Positions 35,292 to 45,768 of a stretch of DNA of 64,000 nucleotides are shown here, in pieces. The stretch is from Flavobacterium psychrotolerans (lineage in GTDB: Bacteria > Bacteroidota > Bacteroidia > Flavobacteriales > Flavobacteriaceae): contig NZ_QCZI01000001.1 of NCBI RefSeq assembly GCF_003097635.1, positions 124,001 to 188,000 of the forward strand, given 5' to 3'. Made by a program: the position numbers and the translations under genes. The notes under the pieces were generated by a model that saw only the letters and a list, made by a program, of their open reading frames with translations, searched no databases and was not told the origin of the DNA. Every line of letters starts with the position of its first letter. Positions within the stretch are counted from its first letter, which is position 1.

Positions 35292-37130
35292 ATGAGTAGC
35301 ACAACACCGTTAATAGATTTGTTTGGCAAAAAATTTATAATTCCGCATTATCAACGTGGGTATAGATGGGAAGAGCAGGAAGTTACTGAACTGCTTGATG
35401 ATATTTGGAATTTTATGAACACGTCTAACAATGGAGAATTCTATTGTTTGCAGCCTATTGTAGTTCAAAAAATAGCAGAAAACGAATACAATGTTTTAGA
35501 CGGACAACAACGATTAACAACGTTATACTTGATACTGGTTTATTTAGAAGAAAGAAGGTTTGAAGATGGGTACAATCAGGAGCTTTTTACATTAAACTAT
35601 GAAACAAGAGACAAGTGCGAAAAGTTTTTAGCCGATAGAACTTTTATAACTACTGTTGATGAATCAAATATTGATTTTCAGCACATCTGTAATAGTTATA
35701 GATACATAGAAACTTGGTTTAGTAAACACGCAGGAGCAAAAGGAAAATTAATCCCAATTTTACTTGACGATAATAGTTTAGGAAACAAAAACATACGTTT
35801 TATTTGGTATGATGTAGAACAAGAAAAAAATCCAATAGATGTTTTCATTCGACTGAATGTGGGTAAAATTCCATTAACCGATGCCGAATTGATAAAAGCA
35901 TTATTACTACAAAGTGACAAATACCATCCAGACGATTTGAAATTCAATAAAATGAAATTGTTTGAAATCGCCACTGAATGGGACACGATTGAATATACAT
36001 TACAAGAAGAAGTTTTTTGGTATTTTTTAAGCAACGAGGAAAATACAAAGCCCACACACATCGAATTTATTTTTGATGCTATTGCAAATAAGATTTTAAA
36101 AGAGAAAAAGTATTTTGAATCTAAACCTTTAAAACACGCAACTTTTCTAATCCTGTCAGCTTATTTACAAGACTTAATCACAAATGATAAAAAATCTCGA
36201 ATAGATGCGGTAAAACACATTTGGGAAATGGTAATTGAATATTTTGAATATTACAAAGAATGGTTCGAAAACAGAAAACTCTATCATTATATTGGCTATC
36301 TAATTGAATCAAAAGGAAGTTATATAATTGATACCTTAATAAAAGAATCGAAAGAAAGAACAAAAAAATCCTTTGTAACATATCTCGAAGGCGAAATTAA
36401 AGATTTAATCAAAATAAATACAAAACGCAAAGATGCAAGTGGCAATAGTATAGCTGTTAATCTAAAAGATTTGTGTTATGAAAACGAGGACCAAAAAACA
36501 AACGATAAGCCATTAATTATCAAGATTTTGTTTTTGCACAATGTTATAGCTACCTTAAAATCGGAAAAAGAAAAAGCAAAATTTCCTTTCAATCTTTACA
36601 AAAAAACTAAAAAGAACGAAAAATGGAGTTTAGAGCATATCCACGCACAAAAATCTGAAAATATTACAAAATTAGAACAGCAAAAATCTTGGCTACAAGA
36701 CCATATAAAATCATTGACCAATACAAATGATACGCAATTTGACAGTGTAATTAAAAAGATGAATATTGCTTTAAAAGATGATGATTTAGACAAAGAAGAA
36801 TTTAATAAAATGGTGAGTTCAGTGTACTCATTAATCAATAAAATATCGGGTATTACCGAAAAGAACACGCATCAGATTGATAATTTATGTTTAATCGATA
36901 AAAACACCAACAGTCAACTAAACAATTCTGTTTTTGATGTAAAGAGAGAGAAAATTAAAAAAAGAGAAGTCAAAGGATTTTACATTCCTATTAGTTCTAG
37001 GAATGTCTTTTTAAAATCGTACACAGATTACCCTCAAAACAATGCCTATTGGAGATTAGAAGACAGAACAGGGTATCTTAAAAGTCTTGAGGAAATGTAT
37101 AATTATTTTGTAATAGAAGCAGTTAATTAA
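35292..37130 (+). CDS. DUF262/DUF1524 (GmrSD-like) protein
   Basis: A 612-residue protein combining DUF262 and a C-terminal HNH-type DUF1524. DUF262 marks: I-P-H-Y-Q-R-G-Y-R-W near residue 16 and L-D-G-Q-Q-R-L-T-T-L near 72. The nuclease region has W-S-L-E-H-I-H-A-Q near 445 and N-L-C-L-I-D-K-N-T-N near 535, the usual H...N pattern. GmrSD, the studied relative, is a type IV enzyme that cuts glucosylated hydroxymethylcytosine DNA. Here the gene stands inside a type I R-M operon (3 bases after hsdS, 9 before the next DUF262 gene), which suggests added defence against modified phage DNA; that role is inferred. Confidence 0.88.
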   Translation: MSSTTPLIDLFGKKFIIPHYQRGYRWEEQEVTELLDDIWNFMNTSNNGEFYCLQPIVVQKIAENEYNVLDGQQRLTTLYLILVYLEERRFEDGYNQELFTLNYETRDKCEKFLADRTFITTVDESNIDFQHICNSYRYIETWFSKHAGAKGKLIPILLDDNSLGNKNIRFIWYDVEQEKNPIDVFIRLNVGKIPLTDAELIKALLLQSDKYHPDDLKFNKMKLFEIATEWDTIEYTLQEEVFWYFLSNEENTKPTHIEFIFDAIANKILKEKKYFESKPLKHATFLILSAYLQDLITNDKKSRIDAVKHIWEMVIEYFEYYKEWFENRKLYHYIGYLIESKGSYIIDTLIKESKERTKKSFVTYLEGEIKDLIKINTKRKDASGNSIAVNLKDLCYENEDQKTNDKPLIIKILFLHNVIATLKSEKEKAKFPFNLYKKTKKNEKWSLEHIHAQKSENITKLEQQKSWLQDHIKSLTNTNDTQFDSVIKKMNIALKDDDLDKEEFNKMVSSVYSLINKISGITEKNTHQIDNLCLIDKNTNSQLNNSVFDVKREKIKKREVKGFYIPISSRNVFLKSYTDYPQNNAYWRLEDRTGYLKSLEEMYNYFVIEAVN

Positions 37131-37139
37131 AGCAAATCA

Positions 37140-39455
37140 ATGAAATATACTTTATATACATTATTAGAAAATAATTTAGTCAAAATTCCATTGATTCAAA
37201 GAGATTATGCACAAGGTCGAGAATCAGAAAAAGATTTAAGAAATAGTTTCATAACCAAAATACAAAAAATCTTAAATGAAGATACAGAAAAGCTTAATTT
37301 AGATTTTGTCTATGGTTACACCGAAAAAACCAGTCAAGGTAAGAACGATTTTATACCGCTTGATGGACAACAACGATTAACTACTTTGTGGTTATTACAT
37401 TGGTATTTTGCTTCTAAAGAAGGGAAATTAATAAAAGAGGAAGAAACTAATGAAATCAAAACAATTCTTTTAAATTTCACTTATGAAACAAGAATTTCTT
37501 CTAAAAGATTTTGTGAAAATTTAGTCAATAACCCAATTTCAAATTTAGATAAAATAGAATCTATAAAAGAAGAAATAATAGATTCGTCTTGGTTTATGAC
37601 TTCTTGGAAAAATGATCCCACAATTATTGCAATGCTTAATATGTTGGAAACAATTCATTCATCATTAGCCGATTCTGAAAATGTTTGGGATAAATTGACT
37701 TTGAATGAACTTATTACTTTTGATTACATTGATATTAAATCCGATGAATTCAAATTAACAGATGAGCTATACATAAAAATGAATTCAAGAGGAAAACCTT
37801 TAACACCTTTTGAAAATTTTAAAGCAATATTCTCTCAACTTTTAAATGATGATAAAACAAATTATTTTAAGGAAAGAATTGATTTCAAAGGAAGTAAAAT
37901 TAACTATCAACAATATTTTGCTTTTAATATTGATGGTAAATGGGTCGATTTATTTTGGAATTACAGGAAGGTTAGTGATAAAGGTTTAGATGAAAACATA
38001 TTAAATTTTTTCTATTATGTAGCAGAAATGCTTCATTACAAGAAAAATAAAGATGAAAATTTCATCAAGAATTTCGAATCATTAAAAACGGTTTACGCAC
38101 ATAAGGAAAATGTTGATTTTCTTTTCAATTCGCTTGATTTTCTGTCGAGTGTAAATGGTATTGATTCGTTTTTCAGTGAATTATTTTGTAATAATGAATA
38201 TGTAATTGGTAAAGTAAAATTATTTGATGACAATACTACCGATTTATTTTTAAGAGCGTTCACTGACAATCAATTTGATGTGAAGCAAAGAGTGCTGCTA
38301 TATGGAGTTTTAGAATTTTGTATTGAAACTAAATCACTCTTTCCGGATAAAAAATTAAAGGATTTCATTAGAATATTGAGAAATTTACTTTCAAGAATTC
38401 GACAAGTAAATACCAAAAAAAGAATTGAATATACTTCAAATTTAAGACTTCCGAACTTTTTTGATTATTCTAAATTTATCGATGAATTGGTAAAATTAAT
38501 TAAGACAAATCAAAACAAAAATGTATTTCAATTATTTACAGAAAATAAACTAAAAGGATTTACAAAAGAGGCTTTTGATGCTGAAAAGAGTAAAATTGTT
38601 TCTATTCTTAAAAACAATAAAGAAGAAGAAAATATTATCAAACTAGAGGAACATTTTTATTTAGAAGGCATTAGTGATAATTTCGAAATTGAAGCTGTTA
38701 ATATTGAAAAATATGTGGAAGCTTTTTATGAAATTTGGGAACTTAAAGAAACTAATAATTCACTATTAGTGAGAGCATTATTAACACACGGTGATTTTTC
38801 AGTAATTACACACGATTATTCCAGCTTGGGTATAATTAGATATTTTGGTTCCAAGGAGTATTGGAATAGAATTCTTTCAACTACTGATAAAATTGAACAG
38901 GTAGCAATAAAAAGTATAATTAACTCATTTTTAAAAGAATATATTAATTTACCAGAAAAGACAATCACTGATAAATTAAACAAAATGATAATGAATTTTA
39001 AACCAATAGTAAAAGATTGGATTTATTATTTTGTCAAATACAATGAGTTTACTTCAACTTATTCTGAAAGGTTCAATTTGTTTACTTGGAAAGATAGTAA
39101 TGGATTTAATATAAATAGTTTAGGCAATTCAGGTATACAGCCTTTGGCTTCCTATCACCTTAATCCTTATTTAATTACTATAAATAGTAGATTGACCAAG
39201 CAAAAAGGCTTAACACTCTATATGGGTAGATATACAGAGGATTTAAGCTTTTTACGTTTGCTAAAAGATATAGATATCTATTGTAGCGATGAAGGATATG
39301 ATATTTACAATATTGATAAACACAAAGAATTTAATTCACTTGTAAAAAACTTTAAACTGGTAAAGGCTAGTAATTATTACGTTTTAAAGGAATCTATAAC
39401 AAAAGATAAAATTGAAATAGCGATTGATTTTTGTCAAGAAGTTTTAAAAAAATAA
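37140..39455 (+). CDS. second DUF262 protein, lacking a visible HNH nuclease
   Basis: A 771-residue protein with DUF262 features: I-P-L-I-Q-R-D-Y-A-Q-G-R-E near residue 17, F-I-P-L-D-G-Q-Q-R-L-T-T-L-W near 75 and K-M-N-S-R-G-K-P-L-T-P-F-E-N near 215. I find no E-H-I-x-A-Q or other DUF1524 motif downstream; the C-terminal 500 residues are unrecognised and probably helical. It follows the first DUF262 gene by 9 bases and precedes hsdR by 21, so it is co-transcribed with both. It may be the NTPase/sensor half of a pair whose nuclease is the upstream protein, or an independent effector. Confidence 0.82.
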   Translation: MKYTLYTLLENNLVKIPLIQRDYAQGRESEKDLRNSFITKIQKILNEDTEKLNLDFVYGYTEKTSQGKNDFIPLDGQQRLTTLWLLHWYFASKEGKLIKEEETNEIKTILLNFTYETRISSKRFCENLVNNPISNLDKIESIKEEIIDSSWFMTSWKNDPTIIAMLNMLETIHSSLADSENVWDKLTLNELITFDYIDIKSDEFKLTDELYIKMNSRGKPLTPFENFKAIFSQLLNDDKTNYFKERIDFKGSKINYQQYFAFNIDGKWVDLFWNYRKVSDKGLDENILNFFYYVAEMLHYKKNKDENFIKNFESLKTVYAHKENVDFLFNSLDFLSSVNGIDSFFSELFCNNEYVIGKVKLFDDNTTDLFLRAFTDNQFDVKQRVLLYGVLEFCIETKSLFPDKKLKDFIRILRNLLSRIRQVNTKKRIEYTSNLRLPNFFDYSKFIDELVKLIKTNQNKNVFQLFTENKLKGFTKEAFDAEKSKIVSILKNNKEEENIIKLEEHFYLEGISDNFEIEAVNIEKYVEAFYEIWELKETNNSLLVRALLTHGDFSVITHDYSSLGIIRYFGSKEYWNRILSTTDKIEQVAIKSIINSFLKEYINLPEKTITDKLNKMIMNFKPIVKDWIYYFVKYNEFTSTYSERFNLFTWKDSNGFNINSLGNSGIQPLASYHLNPYLITINSRLTKQKGLTLYMGRYTEDLSFLRLLKDIDIYCSDEGYDIYNIDKHKEFNSLVKNFKLVKASNYYVLKESITKDKIEIAIDFCQEVLKK

Positions 39456-39476
39456 ATACCATAATACATTTTAACT

Positions 39477-42400
39477 ATGGCATATCTAAACGAATCACAT
39501 ATTGAAGTAGCCGACATCAATTTCTTTACCGAAAAATTGGGCTACACTCACATCAATGCTTGGGAGAAAAAACTAATGGGCAGAGAAACACTCAAAGATG
39601 TAGTGTTACTCGACCGATTACGAAGCAGTTTAGAGAACCTAAATAAAAATTTACCGTCAGAATGTATTGACCACGCCATTTATGAACTGACAAAAAGCAG
39701 AGCTACACTTACGCCAATCATAGCAAACAAAGAAATATATGAACTAATTAAAAACGGTGTACAAGTTGAATATAAAAACGAATTAGGTCGTGAAGAAAAT
39801 GATTATGTCAAAGTAATTGATTTTAACGAAAAGACAAACAATGATTTTTTATTGGTTTCTCAATTAAGTATCGAATACCAGGAAACACAAACCATCACAC
39901 GAAGACCCGATTTATTGCTCTACATAAATGGTTTACCATTAGTAATGATTGAATTAAAAAATGCTACGGAAAAGGTAAAAGTAGGATTTGATAAAAACTT
40001 AAAGGATTACAAACGAGATATTCCACAATTGTTTTGGTACAATTTATTTGTGTGTGTGTCAAACGGAATTCAAACCAGAGTGGGTAGTTTCAATGCACCT
40101 TGGGATCATTTCTTTTCTTGGTTAAAATTAACCGACACCGCCATTACTCACGACCAGCCCACAAAAGACGAAATCGAGATTGAAAGCCAAAGAACCGGAG
40201 AACATTTAAGTTTGAAAATCTTTGGCGAAGGTCTTTGTTGCAAAGAAAACATACTAGATTATTTTGAAAACTTTGTGTTGTACCATAAAAACAAGGTTAA
40301 AATTATTGCTAAAAACCATCAGTATTTAGGAGTAAACAATGCGATACTGGCTTTACAGAATAAAGATACCAACAAAGGGAAGTTAGGTATATTTTGGCAC
40401 ACACAAGGTTCAGGGAAATCGTATTCAATGATTTTCTTTTCTAAAAAAATCCATCGTAAAGTTACAGGAAATTGGTCCTTTTTAGTCATTACAGACCGTA
40501 AAGATTTGGATGGTCAGATTTACAGAAACTTTCTAGAAACAGAAGCCATTGTTGAAACCAAAGACCAAAAAGAAAATTATTTCAGACCAAAAGACAAAGT
40601 AAATCTTCGAGAATACTTGCAATCCAATAGAGCGTATGTTTTTACATTGATTTTCAAATTCGGGATAGAAAGCGGCAAAACATATCCACAACTAACCGAC
40701 AGAAAAGATTGGATTGTTATTGTAGATGAAGCCCACAGAACACAATATAAGAGTTTGGCAGAGAATATGCGTATTGCATTACCAAACGCCCAATACATAG
40801 CTTTTACAGGCACACCATTATTAAAAAGCGAATTAACAAAGGATTGGTTCGGTTCTTATATTTCGGAATACAATTTTGCGCAAAGTATTGAAGATGGTGC
40901 AACAGTGCCTATTTTCTATAAAAAGAGTGTACCAAGAGTAGAACAAGTAAATCCTGATTTGGTTGGAGAAGCAGCTGCTATTTTGGAAGACGAAAACCTT
41001 ACAGAAGAGCAAAAAAGCAAATTAGATAAAGAGTTTTCTACCTTATTGAATGTAGTCAGAAGAGACGATAGATTAGAAGAAATTGCAAAGCATATAGTGA
41101 AACATTTTCCGTATCGTTTAGATGTCGTAGATGAAGAGGACAGAAGAAGACCAATGAAAGCAATGGTAATAAGCATTGATAAATTCACAGCTGTCAAAAT
41201 GTATGAAAAAGTACAATACCATCTAAAAGAAGAAATCAAAGAGTTAAGAAAGAAAATAGCTAGCGAAACCAATCCCGAACTAAAAACAAGATATGAAAAG
41301 GCAATTTCTTTTATGACCGAAACCAAAATGGCAGTGGTAATTAGTCAAGAAGGAAGTGATAAAGAAGAGGAAAAAACATTTAGTGAAGCAGGTTTAAATA
41401 TTAGACCACACAGACAATTATTAGACCATCCAGATGAAGACGGTCGCAATATTGAAGATTATTTCAAAGACCCAAACAATACATATCGCATTGTTTTTGT
41501 TACCGCAATGTGGATGACTGGTTTTGATGCACCATCGGTTTCAACGCTTTATTTAGATAAACCATTGCAAAATCACACGTTAATGCAAACTATTGCAAGA
41601 ACAAATCGGGTTATTGAAGGAAAGAAGAATGGTTTAGTAATAGATTATTTTGGAGTTTTTAGAAATCTTAAAATAGCTTTAGCTGCATATGCAGAAGGAA
41701 CTAGAGGCAGAAAAAATGAAGACGATGAAGACGAATATCCAGCAAAAGAGTTTGAAGAATTATTATCATTATTAGACCAAGCAATAATTGAAGCAAAGCT
41801 ATTTTGTAACGAATTGGGAGCTGATGTAGATAAAATTCTATCAATGGGAGAAAGAGGATTCAAAGAAATAGAATTGTTTCAAGAATACGCCAATATTATT
41901 TTGGCTAAAGATGAGCATAGAAAACAATTAGGATTATTCGTAAATACCATTGTTTCGTTATATGATTCAGCAAAACCCGAAGTGTATGAATTTCCAATCG
42001 TAAAAAAGAATAGGGATGTTTTACAATATTTAAGAGATGTTGTCGACAGAAATGTAGATCAGGACGAAGCAGTAGAAAGAGCCAAGAAAAAGATTGAAGA
42101 ATTACTAGACAGTAGTATCGTTGGAAAAGGAGATTTGCAAGAACCAATTAATTTGGAATACAAGATGGATTCATCAAAGCAAATCGATTTAAGTAAATTA
42201 AATTTCGAATTATTGAGAAGCGAGTTTCCAGAAAAAAAGCATAAGAATATTCAGTTTGCAGATTTAAGAGAATTGCTCGAAGTGAAGTTAAAGCAAATGA
42301 TGGCTCAAAATAAAACGAGAGGTTCATTTTTAGAAAACTTTCAAAAGATAATTGATGATTATAACTCTGGTAGTATTTCTATTGAAGAAGCTTATGAAGA

Positions 42401-42770
42401 ATTAGTGAAACAAGCCGAAGCAATGAATGAAGAGCAACATCGAGCTGCTAAAAATGAAATGAATGAAGAAGAGCAAGAACTTTTCGACTTATTAAAAAAA
42501 GACAAATTAACCAAAGAGGAAGAAAAATCAGTTCGATTGGCTGCAAAGTCTTTACTAGAGAAATTATACGACGCTAAAAATAAAATCCTAATCCAAGAAT
42601 GGCATAAAGAAAAGGCAACACAGGAAAAAGTAAAAAGAGAAATCCAATTGGTACTTGGAAGCTTGCTACCAGAAACCAGTTATGACCGATTAGTTTTTTC
42701 TCAAAAAGTAGATGTAGCATTTCAGCATTTTTATGAGTTAGCACAAATGGGAAGAGGTTTTGCTGCTTAA
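39477..42770 (+). CDS. hsdR: type I restriction-modification endonuclease/translocase subunit
   Basis: A 1097-residue HsdR. The N-terminal nuclease carries the PD-ExK core as R-R-P-D-L-L-L near residue 142 and V-M-I-E-L-K near 158. The SF2 translocase has Walker A T-Q-G-S-G-K-S near 310, D-E-A-H near 417, A-F-T-G-T-P near 443 and the motif V/VI region T-A-M-W-M-T-G-F-D-A-P near 680, followed by I-A-R-T-N-R-V. The long acidic C-terminus (residues 900-1050) is helical and would contact HsdM. With hsdM and hsdS this makes a complete type I system, interrupted by the two DUF262 genes. Confidence 0.95.
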   Translation: MAYLNESHIEVADINFFTEKLGYTHINAWEKKLMGRETLKDVVLLDRLRSSLENLNKNLPSECIDHAIYELTKSRATLTPIIANKEIYELIKNGVQVEYKNELGREENDYVKVIDFNEKTNNDFLLVSQLSIEYQETQTITRRPDLLLYINGLPLVMIELKNATEKVKVGFDKNLKDYKRDIPQLFWYNLFVCVSNGIQTRVGSFNAPWDHFFSWLKLTDTAITHDQPTKDEIEIESQRTGEHLSLKIFGEGLCCKENILDYFENFVLYHKNKVKIIAKNHQYLGVNNAILALQNKDTNKGKLGIFWHTQGSGKSYSMIFFSKKIHRKVTGNWSFLVITDRKDLDGQIYRNFLETEAIVETKDQKENYFRPKDKVNLREYLQSNRAYVFTLIFKFGIESGKTYPQLTDRKDWIVIVDEAHRTQYKSLAENMRIALPNAQYIAFTGTPLLKSELTKDWFGSYISEYNFAQSIEDGATVPIFYKKSVPRVEQVNPDLVGEAAAILEDENLTEEQKSKLDKEFSTLLNVVRRDDRLEEIAKHIVKHFPYRLDVVDEEDRRRPMKAMVISIDKFTAVKMYEKVQYHLKEEIKELRKKIASETNPELKTRYEKAISFMTETKMAVVISQEGSDKEEEKTFSEAGLNIRPHRQLLDHPDEDGRNIEDYFKDPNNTYRIVFVTAMWMTGFDAPSVSTLYLDKPLQNHTLMQTIARTNRVIEGKKNGLVIDYFGVFRNLKIALAAYAEGTRGRKNEDDEDEYPAKEFEELLSLLDQAIIEAKLFCNELGADVDKILSMGERGFKEIELFQEYANIILAKDEHRKQLGLFVNTIVSLYDSAKPEVYEFPIVKKNRDVLQYLRDVVDRNVDQDEAVERAKKKIEELLDSSIVGKGDLQEPINLEYKMDSSKQIDLSKLNFELLRSEFPEKKHKNIQFADLRELLEVKLKQMMAQNKTRGSFLENFQKIIDDYNSGSISIEEAYEELVKQAEAMNEEQHRAAKNEMNEEEQELFDLLKKDKLTKEEEKSVRLAAKSLLEKLYDAKNKILIQEWHKEKATQEKVKREIQLVLGSLLPETSYDRLVFSQKVDVAFQHFYELAQMGRGFAA

Positions 42771-42849
42771 TTTGTATTGTAAAATCCTTATTTTTTAAAT
42801 GAGGTATTAATTTATAATTTTTATTAATTCATTCTAAAATCTATCAGAT

Positions 42850-45279
42850 ATGGAATTAACTTTAACTAAAATAAACGGCACCAATCCTTTCTTAAATTAC
42901 GATGAATTAAAAGATTCGTTTATAAATGAGTTAATTTCTTATTATGGAAAAGCTGAAGTTATAATTTTAAATAAATTTCCAGTTTCAGTATTAAATCAAT
43001 CGACATTAGATTTTGTTATTTTTATAAAAGTCCCTGAGAATCTTTCAGTCAGACCAAAAATTGAAACTAAAGATAATTTTGTTTATATATCAAATTTAAT
43101 TATTGCGGTTTCAATTATTAAAGAATATAAGAACCAAAATATCACAGTTGAAAATAGCGAATTAGAAATTAATGATTCATTTATTGATTTAAAAGATAAT
43201 GCCTCAAAACTCAAATGGGGTTTAACAAATTATTTTCACGATGCTTGTAATCTAATTAGAGAAAAAATAACTGTTCATCCTGTTTTTTGGGTTTTAAATG
43301 ATAACGATGAGTTAGTTTCCAATAATATAATTGTAGCTAAAAGTTTAAAATTTAATTTAATAAAGGAATGTATTGCTTTAAATGATTACTTAAGATATCC
43401 AGGATATTTAGATTGGAATTATGAGCCCTCGTATGAAACATCGATTAAACAAATTTTAGAACGAGCATCAAAAGATTCAGAATTAGGTTATCTAACAAAA
43501 CAAAAAATTGAACGATTTCAAAATAGATTTGAGTCAGCATCACAAAAAGCATTTGATTCAATAGGAAATACACTTGTTGAAGTAAAAGGGAGAGCTGGTT
43601 CAGGTAAGTCATCAGATTTACTAAAATGGATGCTGCAAAAAAGTTTGATAGGCAAAAGAGCTACATTTTTAACTTACAATCATCTATTAGTTTATGAGAT
43701 TTCAAGACAAATAAAAGGATTTGAGAATGTATTAACCGAAAATGAAATTATTCAGAAAGAATCAACTACGACAAACACGATTCATTCTTTTATGTTCAAT
43801 ATTGCTAAAAAATTAGGAGTGGTTTTACTAATGTCTGAAAGTAGAATTAGTTATTTAACAAATGTAATGAATGACAGACTTGAAAGAATTGAGTTATTGT
43901 TTAATGGTATTAGAAATCAAAATATTACAATCAATAAGAATGATTTAAAAAAAATTATACAAAATGAAAACTCTTTTGATGAAGGGACTAAAAGAGAGGC
44001 AATTGATTTTATAAATCATTCTGATATGTATAAAGATTTTAAAAATGTACTAGAAACAAAGAAGCATATAAATCAATTTAAAATATTTAAAAAGATAAAA
44101 TTAGAAGAGCATATTAATTCCAGTATGTTTTTGTCTGATTATCACGAAGTATTAAAAAAAATTCTGTTGGCTATAGATAACTTGGATTTGTTCTTTAAAG
44201 AATTTCAAATTGAAAATAAGTTTGAATTACTTGAGAACACAATGAATTTGAATTCATCAATTCTTGTTAATGATGGAAGTAAGAATATAAATTTAGAGGA
44301 ATTAAAAAAGCGATATGGAAAAAGTATAAATGGTTTTAGAGCAGGAAGAAGTTTGTATATTGATGAGGCTCAAGATTGTCATTCTTACGAAAGAGATATT
44401 TTTTTTTCATTATTTGGTGTAAAAAATATAATAATTGCTAGCGGTGGGAAAGAACAACTTATAAGATATTCAGAAGTATGCAACTGGAATATTTCAAAAG
44501 GATATAAAATTGATAGTTATCAATACCTAAAAAGAAGAAAATCTTACAGAATGAAACCTGCAATCGCATCCTTGGTAAATCATATTGCTGCATCTTTTAA
44601 TATAGATTTAGGAATAGAACCATTAGATACAGAAGATCACGGTAGAATATTGATTGAGAGAAATTACAATCCTGATTTATTTAGAAAAGCAAAAATAATT
44701 AATGAACTTTTAATAGCGGGTACTAGGCAAGGATGTAGCTCTTATGATTCATTATTATTACTAAAAAATGCTAAAGAAAAGAATCAAAATGCAAATATTA
44801 TATTATCAGATCAAAAAAGTATTAATATTAATGAATATGATGTTGTAAAAATCGATAGTGACAATAAAAAAACAGAATGGGAATTATTATCAATTGCTGA
44901 CAATGTAATAAATGAAGCTAGATTTTGGAATTCTACAGGAAATATTGATAAAAGAAAACAAAGTGTACCAGGTTCATTAAGTATTAGAGCGATTTATTAC
45001 GAATCTAGTCGAGGTTTAGAGGCTTGGTCAACAATGTGTTTTGATATTAATGGTTTTTTTGATTCCAAACGAAATGAAGATGATGCAGATAATTTTTTGC
45101 TTTCAGAAATTATGGAACCAGAAGAAAGAAAAAACAAATATGCAGCAACTTGGGTTCTAATGGCTTTAACTAGAGCAATTGACACTTGTTATATTGAGCT
45201 TTTACCCTCTGACAATGCTTTGAATAATTCCATTAATAGTTTTATAAATATGAATCATAATTATATAGAAATGATATAA
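42850..45279 (+). CDS. SF1/UvrD-like helicase with an unknown N-terminal domain
   Basis: An 809-residue protein. The first 230 residues are not recognised. Residues 240-809 form a superfamily-1 ATPase: Walker A G-R-A-G-S-G-K-S near 248, D-E-A-Q-D near 505, R-R-K-S-Y-R-M (motif IV-like) near 573, and S-S-R-G-L-E-A-W plus A-L-T-R-A (motifs V and VI) near 720 and 772. Insertions between motifs are large. It follows hsdR by 79 bases in the same direction and may belong to the defence operon; similar helicases accompany other antiphage modules. DNA or RNA preference is unknown. Confidence 0.8.
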   Translation: MELTLTKINGTNPFLNYDELKDSFINELISYYGKAEVIILNKFPVSVLNQSTLDFVIFIKVPENLSVRPKIETKDNFVYISNLIIAVSIIKEYKNQNITVENSELEINDSFIDLKDNASKLKWGLTNYFHDACNLIREKITVHPVFWVLNDNDELVSNNIIVAKSLKFNLIKECIALNDYLRYPGYLDWNYEPSYETSIKQILERASKDSELGYLTKQKIERFQNRFESASQKAFDSIGNTLVEVKGRAGSGKSSDLLKWMLQKSLIGKRATFLTYNHLLVYEISRQIKGFENVLTENEIIQKESTTTNTIHSFMFNIAKKLGVVLLMSESRISYLTNVMNDRLERIELLFNGIRNQNITINKNDLKKIIQNENSFDEGTKREAIDFINHSDMYKDFKNVLETKKHINQFKIFKKIKLEEHINSSMFLSDYHEVLKKILLAIDNLDLFFKEFQIENKFELLENTMNLNSSILVNDGSKNINLEELKKRYGKSINGFRAGRSLYIDEAQDCHSYERDIFFSLFGVKNIIIASGGKEQLIRYSEVCNWNISKGYKIDSYQYLKRRKSYRMKPAIASLVNHIAASFNIDLGIEPLDTEDHGRILIERNYNPDLFRKAKIINELLIAGTRQGCSSYDSLLLLKNAKEKNQNANIILSDQKSININEYDVVKIDSDNKKTEWELLSIADNVINEARFWNSTGNIDKRKQSVPGSLSIRAIYYESSRGLEAWSTMCFDINGFFDSKRNEDDADNFLLSEIMEPEERKNKYAATWVLMALTRAIDTCYIELLPSDNALNNSINSFINMNHNYIEMI

Positions 45280-45497
45280 AATTTCATAAACCAAATTTTT
45301 ATTAACTCATTAACAGATATAGGGTTAATAAACTATTAGGTGGACTTATTAAATTAATAAAGAAATTTAAATCACATTATCTCTTTCATCTGCACAAAAA
45401 TCGCTCCTAGTCCAAGTATTCCTAGCATCAATTCTTTGTTTGCTTCATTTCGCTAATTTCCAATCCAATTAAAGACAACATATTTGAGTATAATTTA

Positions 45498-45532
45498 AAA
45501 AACCAGTTTTACCATAGGCAAAACTGGTTTTT
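45498..45532 (-). terminator. terminator for the two small minus-strand genes
   Basis: AAAAACCAGTTTT (45498-45510) pairs with AAAACTGGTTTTT (45520-45532). On the minus strand it ends in T after the stem, just downstream of the 53-residue ORF. Confidence 0.8.
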
Positions 45533-45540
45533 AAAGAACA

Positions 45541-45702
45541 TTATTTTAATGCCCTTATGATCAAAATCAAAGCAATTGAAACAGTTGCAACTGCAACAAC
45601 ACTATTGACAAATTTAGCAGTTTCACCATAAACAGTAACACAATTACTGTTATGGCATAGTGACGCTTGCTCACTGGTTTTAATTTTATTAAATGTGTAC
45701 AT
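45541..45702 (-). CDS. small protein with a C-terminal membrane helix
   Basis: A 53-residue ORF: a polar N-terminal half with two cysteines (S-L-C-H-N-S-N-C) and a hydrophobic C-terminal helix of about 20 residues (V-A-V-A-T-V-S-I-A-L-I-L-I-I). It ends directly before a rho-independent terminator and lies 66 bases downstream of the 57-residue gene, so the two may share a transcript. Function unknown. Confidence 0.5.
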   Translation of the reverse strand: MYTFNKIKTSEQASLCHNSNCVTVYGETAKFVNSVVAVATVSIALILIIRALK

Positions 45703-45768
45703 CTAATTAATTTTTTGGTTAATAGAATTCCGAACAACACCAAGCCGTGTTCTATCAGCTACCTAATG

